DNA from: an uncultured Bacilli bacterium | GTDB lineage: Bacteria; Bacillota_I; Bacilli_A; RF39; UBA660 | DNA: 59,594 bases | Direction of reading: 5' to 3' | NCBI GenBank assembly: GCA_944359055.1 | Contig: CALVSO010000008.1 | Location: forward strand, 1 to 59,594 | Shown here: positions 15,709-24,230 of the stretch, one piece after another | Layout of the letters: each line of letters begins with the position of its first letter | Position numbering within the stretch: position 1 is the first letter of the stretch | Notes under the pieces: generated by a model | Databases searched by the model: none | What the model was told of the DNA's origin: nothing | The model's input: only the letters and a program-made list of their open reading frames with translations | Position numbers and translations under genes: made by a program

Positions 15709-16526
15709 AAATTTACAATATTTAATCCTCGTGAATTTATATATTCTATAATTAAAGGTAATTCTGTTATTGTATTATCATTAATTTTTAACGATATAAT
15801 ACTTCCTTTAACCAATTGTTGTTTAATAGTTATTAATGGATTATTCTTTACAATTATATTTGGTTTTATTGTATAGCTATTGTTTTTTTGACAAATACTT
15901 AGTATTTCATTATTTTCATCTTCTAAATAACAATAAGTATTTTTTTGATTACCAATCTTTGTGACAATCGTATTCATCCAACTTATACCATTTACATTAT
16001 AATTATAATTATACCCCAAATTGCCTACTGTATAATCTTTGTCAATCAAATCTATTATTTTCTCATTATTTTCTTCAAACCAATTACCATCTATAAAAAA
16101 AGTAGCTTTTAAATTATTATCATTTAAAATTTTTAAGACTTTATCAATATTGTTATATTTTTCAACCAAAAAGATTAAACTAACCGCATTTTTACTACCT
16201 TTAATTATATATTTATCATAATTATTTTGGACGCTTATTGTCGGCTTTATTTTTTCGTATACCAATAAATTAGTATTAAACTGATTTGCTTTTTTCATCT
16301 TTTTATAACTTTCTTGAACATTTATTTGACTACCAGATATACCTGCAATAATTGTGTTTCCTTCTATAATTGCATCTATTGGTTCCGTTTTATATTGGCT
16401 TTGAATATTTTTTATTTGCTCTAAAATATCATCATTTTCTTTTATAACAGTTGTTATTTTATTAGTGTAAACAAAACTAAATAATATTAAAGTTATAAAA
16501 CCGATACTTTCAAATATTTTTTTCAT
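15687..16526 (-). CDS. Catalytically degenerate polysaccharide-deacetylase-like membrane protein
   Basis: The 279-residue protein has an N-terminal membrane anchor (~5-22) followed by an ~80-residue extracytoplasmic region. The C-terminal half (from ~115) keeps the NodB fold: LKATFFIDGNWFEEN aligns with the conserved 'ATFF..G......' strand, and ..IDKDYTVGNLGYNYN aligns with the 'G.EIGNHTYSH' element. The catalytic TFDDG is replaced by SLIFLVEK and the HxxxH by NLGYNYN, so metal binding is lost. It probably binds rather than deacetylates a glycan. A CATATATTT element lies upstream but without a convincing -35. It is divergent from the coat-like gene at 16605. Confidence 0.7.
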   Translation of the reverse strand: MKKIFESIGFITLILFSFVYTNKITTVIKENDDILEQIKNIQSQYKTEPIDAIIEGNTIIAGISGSQINVQESYKKMKKANQFNTNLLVYEKIKPTISVQNNYDKYIIKGSKNAVSLIFLVEKYNNIDKVLKILNDNNLKATFFIDGNWFEENNEKIIDLIDKDYTVGNLGYNYNYNVNGISWMNTIVTKIGNQKNTYCYLEDENNEILSICQKNNSYTIKPNIIVKNNPLITIKQQLVKGSIISLKINDNTITELPLIIEYINSRGLNIVNLEELLDE

Positions 16527-16557
16527 TTTTTCACCTATTTAAATATATGAAATATTT

Positions 16558-16585
16558 CACTTTTTTTTCTATATTTCATAGACTA
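16558..16585 (+). promoter_or_regulatory. Sigma-K-type promoter of the Pro/Tyr-rich coat-like gene
   Basis: CAC (16558-16560), 16 nt and CATAGACTA (16577-16585) match AC-N16-CATANNNTA fully. The -10 ends 5 nt before AAAGGAG. Confidence 0.65.
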
Positions 16586-16604
16586 AATTGAAAGGAGTTT
16601 TATT

Positions 16605-16814
16605 ATGTATCCTAATTATCAAAATATTAATTATAAAAATAATTCACAATATCCAACTAATGAAAGATTTATTGGTGGATTTGCATTTCCATTTTTATTA
16701 GGTGGTGTAACTGGAGCCGCTTTAGCACCTAATTTTTGGAGACCACCATATAACCGTCCTATTTATCCATACCCACCATATCCATACTATGGACCTGGAC
16801 CATATTATAGATAA
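16605..16814 (+). CDS. Small Pro/Tyr-rich spore-coat-like protein
   Basis: The 69-residue protein starts MYPNYQNINYKNNSQYPTNE. It then has a hydrophobic Gly/Phe/Ala segment (GGFAFPFLLGGVTGAALAP, ~24-42) and ends in a Pro/Tyr tail of repeated YP/PPY units (PPYNRPIYPYPPYPYYGPGP). Low-complexity Tyr/Pro tails of this kind are common in spore coat proteins and allow Tyr cross-linking. With a full sigma-K-type promoter, a coat or inner-coat role is well supported by context but not proved. AAAGGAG precedes ATG 16605. A terminator shared with rny follows. Confidence 0.7.
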   Translation: MYPNYQNINYKNNSQYPTNERFIGGFAFPFLLGGVTGAALAPNFWRPPYNRPIYPYPPYPYYGPGPYYR

Positions 16815-16845
16815 AAAAAATAGTAGATTAATTTCTACTATTTTG
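16815..16845. terminator. Shared terminator between the coat-like gene and rny
   Basis: AAAATAGTAGA pairs with TCTACTATTTT around TTAATT, with A/T runs on both flanks. The right arm includes the rny stop region. Confidence 0.8.
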
Positions 16846-18391
16846 CTTCTTCTTGGGCTCTTGTTTCTCTAATTACAATAACTTTAATAGTTCCTGGATA
16901 TTGTAAAGTTTCTTCAATTTTGTTTTTAATATCACGAGCAACTTTATAACTTGCTGCATCATCAATTTTATCAGGTTTAACGATTACTCTTAATTCTCTA
17001 CCTGCTTGCATAGCATAAGACTTTTCTACACCAGGTATTTCATTACCAATACTTTCTAATTCTTGTAATCTTTGAACATAATTTTCTAATGAATCATTTC
17101 TAGCACCAGGACGTGATGCAGATAAAGCATCAGCAATTGCGACTAAAACAGATATAACACTAGTCGCGTCTTTATCACCATGATGTGATTCAATGGCATT
17201 AATTACGATGTCATTTTCTTTATATTTTTTAGCTAAAGAAGCCCCTAAATCAACATGTGATCCTTCAACTTCATGATCAATAGCTTTACCAATATCATGT
17301 AATAATCCGGCTCTTTTAGCTAAAGCAACATTTTCACCTAATTCACCAGCCATAATACCAGCTAAATGCGCAACTTCAATTGAATGTTTTAAAGCATTTT
17401 GACCAAAACTTGTTCTAAAATATAACTTACCTAATAATTCTTGTAATTCAGGATCAACTTTAGTTATACCTAATTCGAATAAAGCTTCTTCACCATATTC
17501 TAATAATTTTAATTTCATTTCTTTTACTGTTTTATCATATATTTCTTCAATTCTTCCAGGATGAATTCTTCCATCTTTAATTAAAGCTTCAATTGCAACT
17601 CTTGCAATTTCTCTTCGATATGGATCAAAACTTGATAAAACAATAGCTTCTGGTGTGTCATCAATTATTAAATCAACACCCGTTACAGCTTCAATAGATC
17701 TAATATTTCTACCTTCTCTACCTATTAATCTACCCTTCATATCATCACTTGGTAAATTAACAACTGTAACGGTTTGATCTCCTGCTACATCACCAGCATA
17801 CTTTTGCATAGCACTTATTAATAAACTTTTAGCCTTTTTATCAACTTCTAATTTTGCTTCTACTTCCCTATCTTTAATATAAGCAGCAATTTCTAAATTC
17901 ATCATTTCTTCTACTTTTTTAAGTACTAGATCTCTTGCTTCATTTTTAGAATATCCTGCTATTTTTTCTAGCAATTCAACTTGTTGTTTTTTAATATCCT
18001 CCACTTTATCTTGTTCTTTTTGAATTTCTCTTTGTTTATTTACTAAATTATTTTCTCTTTCTTCTAACATTTGTTCTCTATTTTGTAATGTTTGATCTCT
18101 TTTATCAATATTACTTTCTCTTAAAAGTAATCTTTCTTCAGATTCTTTTATTTCATTTTTTTTCTCTTTTATTTCTTTTTCAGTTTCTATTTTTAATTTA
18201 TGTGCTTCTTCTTTAGCATCTAATAAATAATTTCTTTTTATTTTATCAGCTTCTTTATTAGCCTTATCAATTATTGATTCAGCTTTCTTACCTGATAAAT
18301 TATTTTTAACATAATTTAGTACAATCATTATTATGATTCCGACAAAAAGTCCCAATATTATCAATAAAATGGAGAGTATAATATCATTCAT
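16838..18391 (-). CDS. rny: Ribonuclease Y
   Basis: The endoribonuclease that starts mRNA decay in low-GC Gram-positives is a full-length 517 residues. It has an N-terminal membrane helix ([20 protein letters not shown]) and a long charged coiled coil (~30-200). A KH domain (~205-270, [17 protein letters not shown]) and an HD phosphohydrolase domain (~330-430, [14 protein letters not shown]) follow. The membrane helix places it on the inner face of the membrane, where it works with other decay enzymes. A good sigma-A promoter and a short 5' UTR hairpin precede it. Confidence 0.95.
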   Translation of the reverse strand: MNDIILSILLIILGLFVGIIIMIVLNYVKNNLSGKKAESIIDKANKEADKIKRNYLLDAKEEAHKLKIETEKEIKEKKNEIKESEERLLLRESNIDKRDQTLQNREQMLEERENNLVNKQREIQKEQDKVEDIKKQQVELLEKIAGYSKNEARDLVLKKVEEMMNLEIAAYIKDREVEAKLEVDKKAKSLLISAMQKYAGDVAGDQTVTVVNLPSDDMKGRLIGREGRNIRSIEAVTGVDLIIDDTPEAIVLSSFDPYRREIARVAIEALIKDGRIHPGRIEEIYDKTVKEMKLKLLEYGEEALFELGITKVDPELQELLGKLYFRTSFGQNALKHSIEVAHLAGIMAGELGENVALAKRAGLLHDIGKAIDHEVEGSHVDLGASLAKKYKENDIVINAIESHHGDKDATSVISVLVAIADALSASRPGARNDSLENYVQRLQELESIGNEIPGVEKSYAMQAGRELRVIVKPDKIDDAASYKVARDIKNKIEETLQYPGTIKVIVIRETRAQEEAK

Positions 18392-18430
18392 ATATTACCT
18401 CCACTTTCTAGAGTTACTCACTCTATTATT

Positions 18431-18459
18431 ATTTTAATATTTAAACAATGATAAGTCAA
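18431..18459 (-). promoter_or_regulatory. Sigma-A promoter of rny
   Basis: On the minus strand TTGACT (18454-18459), 17 nt, TAAAAT (18431-18436). Between it and the gene the leader can form the hairpin TAGAGT-GAGTA-ACTCTA. Confidence 0.7.
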
Positions 18460-18531
18460 GCAAAAAAAATAATTTTTATAAATTATTAAAAATTAAAATA
18501 ATCAATCTATTTGTTTTAATTTAAAGCAATT

Positions 18532-18563
18532 AAAAAAGTCAGTAAAATATTTTACTAACTTAT
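18532..18563 (-). terminator. Terminator of the bactofilin-like gene
   Basis: On the minus strand AGTTAGTAAAA pairs with TTTTACTGACT (one mismatch), followed by a T run, just downstream of the stop. Confidence 0.7.
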
Positions 18564-18570
18564 TAATATA

Positions 18571-19602
18571 TTATCTTTCAATCTTTTTTAATTGTTGCAA
18601 AATAATGCCCATCCCAATCATGATACTAATTACAGTAATTAAAGTTCCAACATATGGAATAATACCTAATAAATTTAATACAACAATTCCAATTAGACCT
18701 ATCAATAACGGATTGCTTTCTTTTTTCATTAATTTTGTCCATATTATATACCCTAATAAGTATCCTGTAAACATACTTGATAACCATATAGCAAGAACAT
18801 ACAAAATCAATAATAAAATGGCCAAAGGAACACAAAATACTATAGTTAACAATAATATGAAAATTACAGGTATTAATATTAAAGAAAGTGTACCAAATCC
18901 AAACATTGAAAATAAATTTAAAATTTTTAAATCATTATTATTATTTTCTATTTTTTTAAATAATTTTGGTGCTACTAAATATAACGCTAAGAAAATAACT
19001 AAAATACCACCTAAATTATAAATAAAATTCATAATTTCTTCTTGAATTGTAACTTCTCTTTGCAATTTTTCAGTTAAATTTGTGGTATTTACTTGTGACT
19101 CTTCTATTTCAATAACAGCATCTTCATTATATGATAAATTATTTATATTTGCGTTTTCTATAATTATTTGATTCGCTTTAATATTAAGGTTTTCTACATT
19201 ACCATTTATAGTAACTGAAGCAGCATAAATAGTAACATCTTTTTTGATAGTTCCAGAAATTGTAACGGTATTAGCTAAAACTAATAAATCTCTTTCTATT
19301 ACACTATTTTCATTAAAATTTACAACATTTCCAAAAACAAAACCATCATTTTTTACTGTTCCGTTTATTTCTATATTGTTTCCAGCAGAAAGTAAATATT
19401 CACTTTCACCATTATATTTTATTGTATTTCCAAGAGTCATATCTAATCCTAAAACTTTATTAGTATTTTCAACATTATTTCCTAATAAAATAGAACTGCC
19501 TTGTATCTCTTGCCCTTCTTTTACTTCATCATTAATATTTATATTTAATGCACTAACACTTATTGGTATAAATAATACTAAAAATAAAATTAATTTTTTC
19601 AT
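18571..19602 (-). CDS. Secreted bactofilin-like domain fused to a membrane domain
   Basis: The 343-residue protein has a signal peptide (KKLILFLVLFIPISVSA). A beta-helical region with repeated short 'V.I.G.V..' turns follows (~25-170: EINGTVKNDGFVFG, VTISGTIKKDVTIYA, VTINGNVENLNIKA), resembling the polymer-forming bactofilin fold. About four hydrophobic helices (~195-335) and a basic tail end the protein. Bactofilins are normally cytosolic polymers; here the repeat domain would lie outside the membrane. Such 'polymer-forming cytoskeletal' membrane proteins are widespread but uncharacterised. It could organise an external ring or scaffold. It is not obviously in an operon. Confidence 0.65.
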   Translation of the reverse strand: MKKLILFLVLFIPISVSALNININDEVKEGQEIQGSSILLGNNVENTNKVLGLDMTLGNTIKYNGESEYLLSAGNNIEINGTVKNDGFVFGNVVNFNENSVIERDLLVLANTVTISGTIKKDVTIYAASVTINGNVENLNIKANQIIIENANINNLSYNEDAVIEIEESQVNTTNLTEKLQREVTIQEEIMNFIYNLGGILVIFLALYLVAPKLFKKIENNNNDLKILNLFSMFGFGTLSLILIPVIFILLLTIVFCVPLAILLLILYVLAIWLSSMFTGYLLGYIIWTKLMKKESNPLLIGLIGIVVLNLLGIIPYVGTLITVISIMIGMGIILQQLKKIER

Positions 19603-19699
19603 CTATTCACCTCGATATTATATTACCATTATATTAGCAAAATGTCAAAACTATGTGGTAAATTTTTTTAAAAAAGGGTATAATAATTATGGTGATTAT

Positions 19700-20227
19700 A
19701 TGGAATTATTCTTATTATGTTTAAAAATTTTTTTTGCAAGAATTTTAGATGTATCATTAGGTACTTTAAGAACAATGATTACAGTTAAAGGTAAAAATTT
19801 ATATGCTAGTCTAGTAGGATTTTTTGAAGTGCTTATATGGTTTATAATTGTTAAAGAAGCTTTAAATACAAATGAAACTAGTATTTGGATAGCTATTTTT
19901 TATGCTTTAGGTTTTGCTACTGGAACTTATATTGGTGGTGTTTTATCTCAAAAATTTATTTCCGGAAATTTAAACGTTCAAATTATAACAAATAACGCTT
20001 ATCCAATTATGGTTGACAAATTAAGAAACGAAGGTTACGGAGTTACAGTTATTGATGTTGAAGGAAAAAATAAAAATGAAGATAAATATATGCTATTTAT
20101 CGAAATAAATAATAAAAAATTTAATCATTTACGTAAAATAGTAAAAAGCATTGATAAAGATGCGTTTGTCGTTGTCAACGAAACTAAATATGTTTTTAAT
20201 GGATTTATGAATAACGTTATAAAATAA
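19700..20227 (+). CDS. UPF0316/DUF5698 membrane protein with DUF2179 domain
   Basis: The 175-residue protein has three membrane helices (~1-75: LFLLCLKIFFARILDVSLGT, LVGFFEVLIWFIIVKEAL, IFYALGFATGTYIGGVL). A cytosolic DUF2179 domain follows (~85-165: NVQIITNNAYPIMVDKLRNE, GYGVTVIDVEGK). UPF0316 proteins of this length are typical of Bacilli. The DUF2179 fold is found as a probable small-ligand sensor, and the role is unknown. A much longer open frame extends upstream, but ATG 19700 with GGTGAT before it and the family length fix the start. A terminator follows. Confidence 0.85.
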   Translation: MELFLLCLKIFFARILDVSLGTLRTMITVKGKNLYASLVGFFEVLIWFIIVKEALNTNETSIWIAIFYALGFATGTYIGGVLSQKFISGNLNVQIITNNAYPIMVDKLRNEGYGVTVIDVEGKNKNEDKYMLFIEINNKKFNHLRKIVKSIDKDAFVVVNETKYVFNGFMNNVIK

Positions 20228-20272
20228 AAACTATTGCCAAAATCTTTTAAAATTTGGTAATAGTTTTTTTAC
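20226..20272. terminator. Shared terminator between the UPF0316 gene and murC
   Basis: AAAAACTATTGCCAAA pairs with TTTGGTAATAGTTTTT (one mismatch) around an AT-rich loop, followed by T. Confidence 0.75.
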
Positions 20273-20283
20273 AAATCAAATTT

Positions 20284-21597
20284 TTATTCTTTTTGTGACT
20301 CAATTAATAATTTTTCATATTTTTCTTGTAATACATAAATATCCTTACTACTCATGAATATCATAACAGCATTCTTATGTTTTAATAGTTTGTCAGCAGT
20401 ATCTAAATTTATATATTCACCATTTTGTAATTTATCCAAAATGACTTCATATGTAACATCATCATAGCCTTCTTCTTCTCGGTCAACACCAATATCCATT
20501 ATATATGACTTATCAGCTAAATTTAATGCATCAGCAAATTCTTGTGCCATTTCTTTTGTTCTTGATAAAGTATGCGTTTTTAAAATTGCAACGATTTCTT
20601 TGTCAGGATATTTTTGACGAGCACCTTTTATAGTAACCTTAACTTCTGTTGGATGATGAGCATAATCATCAATAGTTACAATATCACCTATAGTTTTTTC
20701 TTTAAATCTTCTTTTTGCACCTTCAAAATTTTTTAAATATTTTGCAACTTCTTTAGCTTCTATTCTTTCATAATAACAAATACCAATTACTGCTAAAGAA
20801 TTTAACAACATGTGTTTACCATATAAAGGTAAATCAAAGTGACCATAATAATTATCTTCTATAAAAACATCAAAGCTTGTTCCATCATTTGTAAATTCTA
20901 CATCTTTAGCAATTATATCATTATCTTCATTTAAACCATAATAAAATATAGGAACATTTACTTCCAAAGTATGAGTATAAGGATCATCCCCACAGGCAAT
21001 TACCATTTTTTCTGCCAATCGAGCAAACTCTTGATAAGCTAAAATAACATCATCAATATCTTTATAATAATCAATATGATCTAATTCAATATTAGTTATG
21101 ATTGCATAATAAGGTGTGTAATTTAAAAAATGTCTTTTATATTCACATGCTTCCAAAGCAAAATACTTATTTTCCTTATTTGCATAACCAGTACCATCAC
21201 CTATCAAATAATTGCAACCTGTAATATTTTTTAAAACATGGCTTAACATAGCTGTAGTCGTTGTTTTACCATGACATCCAGAAATCGCAATTGTTTGAAA
21301 CATTTTAGTTAATTTACCAACCATATCTTGATATGAATATATTTTTAAATTTAACTCTTTAGCTCTAACAATTTCTTCATGATTATCTTTAAAAGCGTTA
21401 CCTTGTATTATTATCATGTCTTCTTTTATATTATCTTTGTTGAATTCATATATTTTTATTCCTTTATCTATTAATGCTTGTTCAGTAAAAAAATGATCTG
21501 GTTTATCACTACCTTCTACTTCATATCCAAGACCATCAAGAATTTGAGCTAATGCGCTCATTCCTGTACCTTTTATTCCGACAAGAAAGTATTTCAT
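20284..21597 (-). CDS. murC: UDP-N-acetylmuramate-L-alanine ligase
   Basis: The enzyme adds L-Ala to UDP-MurNAc, the first amino-acid step of peptidoglycan precursor synthesis in the cytosol. The 437-residue Mur ligase has the N-terminal Rossmann-like GIKGTGMSALA, the ATP-binding GCHGKTTTTAM (~107-117), the central ITNIELDHIDYY and the C-terminal DDYAHHPTEV that is specific for MurC. It stands alone, without other mur genes next to it, and follows the six-tRNA cluster. TAGGAGATG precedes ATG 21597. Confidence 0.95.
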   Translation of the reverse strand: MKYFLVGIKGTGMSALAQILDGLGYEVEGSDKPDHFFTEQALIDKGIKIYEFNKDNIKEDMIIIQGNAFKDNHEEIVRAKELNLKIYSYQDMVGKLTKMFQTIAISGCHGKTTTTAMLSHVLKNITGCNYLIGDGTGYANKENKYFALEACEYKRHFLNYTPYYAIITNIELDHIDYYKDIDDVILAYQEFARLAEKMVIACGDDPYTHTLEVNVPIFYYGLNEDNDIIAKDVEFTNDGTSFDVFIEDNYYGHFDLPLYGKHMLLNSLAVIGICYYERIEAKEVAKYLKNFEGAKRRFKEKTIGDIVTIDDYAHHPTEVKVTIKGARQKYPDKEIVAILKTHTLSRTKEMAQEFADALNLADKSYIMDIGVDREEEGYDDVTYEVILDKLQNGEYINLDTADKLLKHKNAVMIFMSSKDIYVLQEKYEKLLIESQKE

Positions 21598-21689
21598 CTA
21601 ATCATCTCCTAATATTATTTTACACCATTATTAATTAAAAAGTCCATATTTTTTAATAAAAATACCAAAATTATTACATTTTTTTTAAC

Positions 21690-21716
21690 AAAAAAAACCT
21701 ATCACATAGGTTTTAA
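21690..21716 (-). terminator. Terminator of the tRNA operon
   Basis: On the minus strand AAAACCTATGTG pairs through AAACCTAT/ATAGGTTT, followed by T, 9-10 nt downstream of tRNA-Pro. Confidence 0.8.
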
Positions 21717-21724
21717 TTTTTAAA

Positions 21725-21801
21725 TGGTCGGGAAAACAGGATTTGAACCTGCAACCCCTTGGTCCCAAACCAAGTGCTCTACCAAGTTGAGCCATTTCCC
21801 G
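21725..21801 (-). tRNA. tRNA-Pro (anticodon TGG)
   Basis: Acceptor arms CGGGAAA and TTTCCCG, anticodon loop TTTGGGA with TGG, T-loop GGTTCAAATCC and an encoded CCA. It is the last gene of the minus-strand tRNA operon. Confidence 0.95.
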
Positions 21802-21806
21802 ATATA

Positions 21807-21883
21807 TGGTGCGCTCGAAGGGATTCGAACCCCTGACCTTTTGGTTCGTAGCCAAACACTCTATCCAACTGAGCTACGAGCGC
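21807..21883 (-). tRNA. tRNA-Arg (anticodon ACG)
   Basis: Acceptor arms GCGCTCG and CGAGCGC pair fully, the anticodon loop is CTACGAA, and CCA is encoded. A34 would need TadA editing to inosine to read all CGN codons. Confidence 0.95.
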
Positions 21884-21901
21884 ATGACATAACCTAATAA
21901 A

Positions 21902-21977
21902 TGGTGGCTTCAGGTGGAATCGAACCACCGACACAAGGATTTTCAGTCCTTTGCTCTACCGACTGAGCTATGAAGCC
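21902..21977 (-). tRNA. tRNA-Phe (anticodon GAA)
   Basis: Acceptor arms GGCTTCA and TGAAGCC, anticodon loop CTGAAAA, T-loop GGTTCGATTCC and an encoded CCA. Confidence 0.95.
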
Positions 21978-21985
21978 AAATTAAA

Positions 21986-22061
21986 TGGCGGTTCCGACGG
22001 GACTTGAACCCGCGATCTTCTGCGTGACAGGCAGACGTGATAACCACTACACCACGGAACC
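21986..22061 (-). tRNA. tRNA-Asp (anticodon GTC)
   Basis: Acceptor arms GGTTCCG and CGGAACC, anticodon loop CTGTCAC, discriminator G (an Asp identity base) and an encoded CCA. Confidence 0.95.
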
Positions 22062-22063
22062 AT

Positions 22064-22140
<77 letters not shown>

Positions 22141-22153
22141 ATATAAATCAAAA

Positions 22154-22244
22154 TGGCGGAGAAAGAGGGATTCGAACCCCCGCGCCGTTTCCGACCTCCC
22201 GGTTTTCAAGACCGGTCCCTTCAACCAGACTTGGGTATTTCTCC
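22154..22244 (-). tRNA. tRNA-Ser (anticodon TGA)
   Basis: This is a 91-nt tRNA with the long variable arm of the Ser class. It has acceptor arms GGAGAAA and TTTCTCC, anticodon loop CTTGAAA and an encoded CCA. It is the first gene of the operon. Confidence 0.93.
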
Positions 22245-22264
22245 ATAAATTCGTGAACGAATTG

Positions 22265-22294
22265 ATTATAGCATAAACTAAAATGAAATGTCAA
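22265..22294 (-). promoter_or_regulatory. Sigma-A promoter of the six-tRNA operon
   Basis: On the minus strand TTGACA (22289-22294), 18 nt, TATAAT (22265-22270): both hexamers perfect, about 20 nt before tRNA-Ser. The remaining gap up to 22457 is AT-rich and shows nothing else beyond the TATAAT of the next gene. Confidence 0.85.
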
Positions 22295-22457
22295 TATAAA
22301 ATAACCAATTTCAGTAAAAATTACTTAATAAATTACTAAAATTAAATAAAATAGCTAATAAATTATATAAATATATGATAAAAATATTCTTATTATTAAC
22401 TAGATTTTTTCTCTAAAATATTGTATAATTATATTCAGAATAAAAAGGTGATTTATT

Positions 22458-24203
22458 ATGTTAGGTAAAATTGTATATATAAGTAATAATAATGCAAATA
22501 TTCAAGTACCTCAAAATGTTAAAATACCAACTAGTATAATGAATATGCACGTTGTTTTTGAGGATACAAATAAAAAAGTCTTAGGAGAAATTGATGATAT
22601 TAACAATGATTTGATTAGAATTAGATTTTTAGGGGAAATTGTTAATAACCAATTCGTTGGTGGAGTTATTAGAAAACCTACTATGGAAGCTAAAGTTCGA
22701 ATGATTAATGCCGAAGAATTAAAAATAATAGTTGGCGAAAATAGTAAAGAAACATTTATGTTAGGAACTAGTGCTTTATATGATAACTATCCAATTATGG
22801 TAAATATTAATGATTTATTTTCTAATCATATGGCCATATTTGGTAATAGTGGTTCTGGTAAATCATGTGGTGTAGCAAGACTATTACAAAATGTATTTGC
22901 GAATCCTAATTTTCAGCCATATAAAGCAAATATATTTATATTTGATGCTTATGGAGAATATCATAATGCATTTACTAATTTTAATCAAATAAACCCTAAT
23001 TATCAATTTAAGTATTACACCACTAATAAACAAGATACAAACGGACAACCTTTACAAATACCACTCTGGTTACTAGATAATGATGACTTTGCAATTTTAT
23101 TAAGTGCTGATGATCATTCACAATTACCAATAATTGAAAGAATGGTAAAATTAGTTAAAATATTTGCTTCTAGTGATGATATGTCTTTAAAATATAAAAA
23201 TCATTTAATAGCTAAAGCTATAATGACTATTTTATATACTAATCAAAGTGCTAGCAGTAAAAGAAATGATGTATTCGCTATTTTTAATTCTTGTTCTACT
23301 CCACAATTTAATCCAGAAGCAGTAGTTCAAGGTGTCGGATATACTAGAAAATTTAGAGAATGCTTTTTAATTAATGATAATGATAATTTTTCAGAAAGCG
23401 TTTTATTATCAGAATATGTTTCAAGTTTTATTGATGAAAGTTTAGATCAATATGAAGAAGAAAAAATTAATTATTTCACATTAGAAGATTTAGAAAAAGC
23501 TTTAAATTTCACTTTAATATCTGAAGGATTATTGCGTAATGAAAAAGCTTATAGTGGAGCTATCGCATTAAAAGTTAGATTACACTCTATTTTAATTAGT
23601 GAATATTCAAGATATTTTGCTGTTCCACAATTTATGACAAAAGATCAATTTATAGCTAGTTTAGTAACAAGCAATAATCGTAAAGCTCAAATTGTAAACT
23701 TTAATTTAGAAGATGTAGAAGATTGGTTTGCTAAGTTCGTAACTAAAGCTTATACTAAATTATTATTTAATTATGTTAAAGGTATGAATAATCGTGCAAC
23801 TATTCCATTTCATATATTCTTAGAAGAAGCACATAGATATGTTCAAAAAGATAATGATACTTACTTAATTGGTTATAATATATTTGATAGAGTTGCCAAA
23901 GAAGGAAGAAAATATGGACTTATATTAGATTTAATTTCTCAAAGACCAGTTGAATTATCAGATACCGTTATATCACAAATGGCTAATTTCTTAATATTTA
24001 AAATTACTCACCCATTAGATGTTGAGTATATTCAAAAAATGTTACCAAATATTAGTATGGATATAGTTGAAAAACAAAAAAGTCTACAACCCGGTACTTG
24101 TATGGCTTTTGGTCGAGCATTTAAAATTCCTATGATTGTAAGAATGCAAATGCCAAATCCAATGCCAGAAAGTAGTAACTGTAATATTTTAGGAACATGG
24201 TAA
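22458..24203 (+). CDS. HerA-like FtsK/VirB4-superfamily ATPase
   Basis: The 581-residue protein starts with a HAS-barrel-type N-terminal domain (~1-100). A DUF87 RecA-like ATPase follows, with Walker A IFGNSGSGKS (~133-142), Walker B FHIFLEEAH (~460), and DLISQRPVELSDTVISQMAN as sensor-like motif. HerA proteins are hexameric DNA translocases; archaeal ones work with NurA nuclease on DNA ends, and bacterial ones also appear in defence systems. No NurA, SIR2 or other partner lies nearby, so its role is open. TATAAT and AAAGGTGA precede ATG 22458. Confidence 0.8.
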   Translation: MLGKIVYISNNNANIQVPQNVKIPTSIMNMHVVFEDTNKKVLGEIDDINNDLIRIRFLGEIVNNQFVGGVIRKPTMEAKVRMINAEELKIIVGENSKETFMLGTSALYDNYPIMVNINDLFSNHMAIFGNSGSGKSCGVARLLQNVFANPNFQPYKANIFIFDAYGEYHNAFTNFNQINPNYQFKYYTTNKQDTNGQPLQIPLWLLDNDDFAILLSADDHSQLPIIERMVKLVKIFASSDDMSLKYKNHLIAKAIMTILYTNQSASSKRNDVFAIFNSCSTPQFNPEAVVQGVGYTRKFRECFLINDNDNFSESVLLSEYVSSFIDESLDQYEEEKINYFTLEDLEKALNFTLISEGLLRNEKAYSGAIALKVRLHSILISEYSRYFAVPQFMTKDQFIASLVTSNNRKAQIVNFNLEDVEDWFAKFVTKAYTKLLFNYVKGMNNRATIPFHIFLEEAHRYVQKDNDTYLIGYNIFDRVAKEGRKYGLILDLISQRPVELSDTVISQMANFLIFKITHPLDVEYIQKMLPNISMDIVEKQKSLQPGTCMAFGRAFKIPMIVRMQMPNPMPESSNCNILGTW

Positions 24204-24230
24204 AAGGACATCATTTGACGTCCTTTTTTG
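24202..24230. terminator. Shared terminator between the HerA-like gene and recA
   Basis: AAAAGGAC pairs with GTCCTTTT around ATCATTTGAC. It overlaps both gene ends (stops at 24203 and 24211). Confidence 0.8.

Noticed and set aside
19244-19699. N-terminal extension of the UPF0316 gene by about 150 codons
   Set aside because: The extension is antisense to the bactofilin-like gene. The family length and the ribosome site fix the start at 19700.
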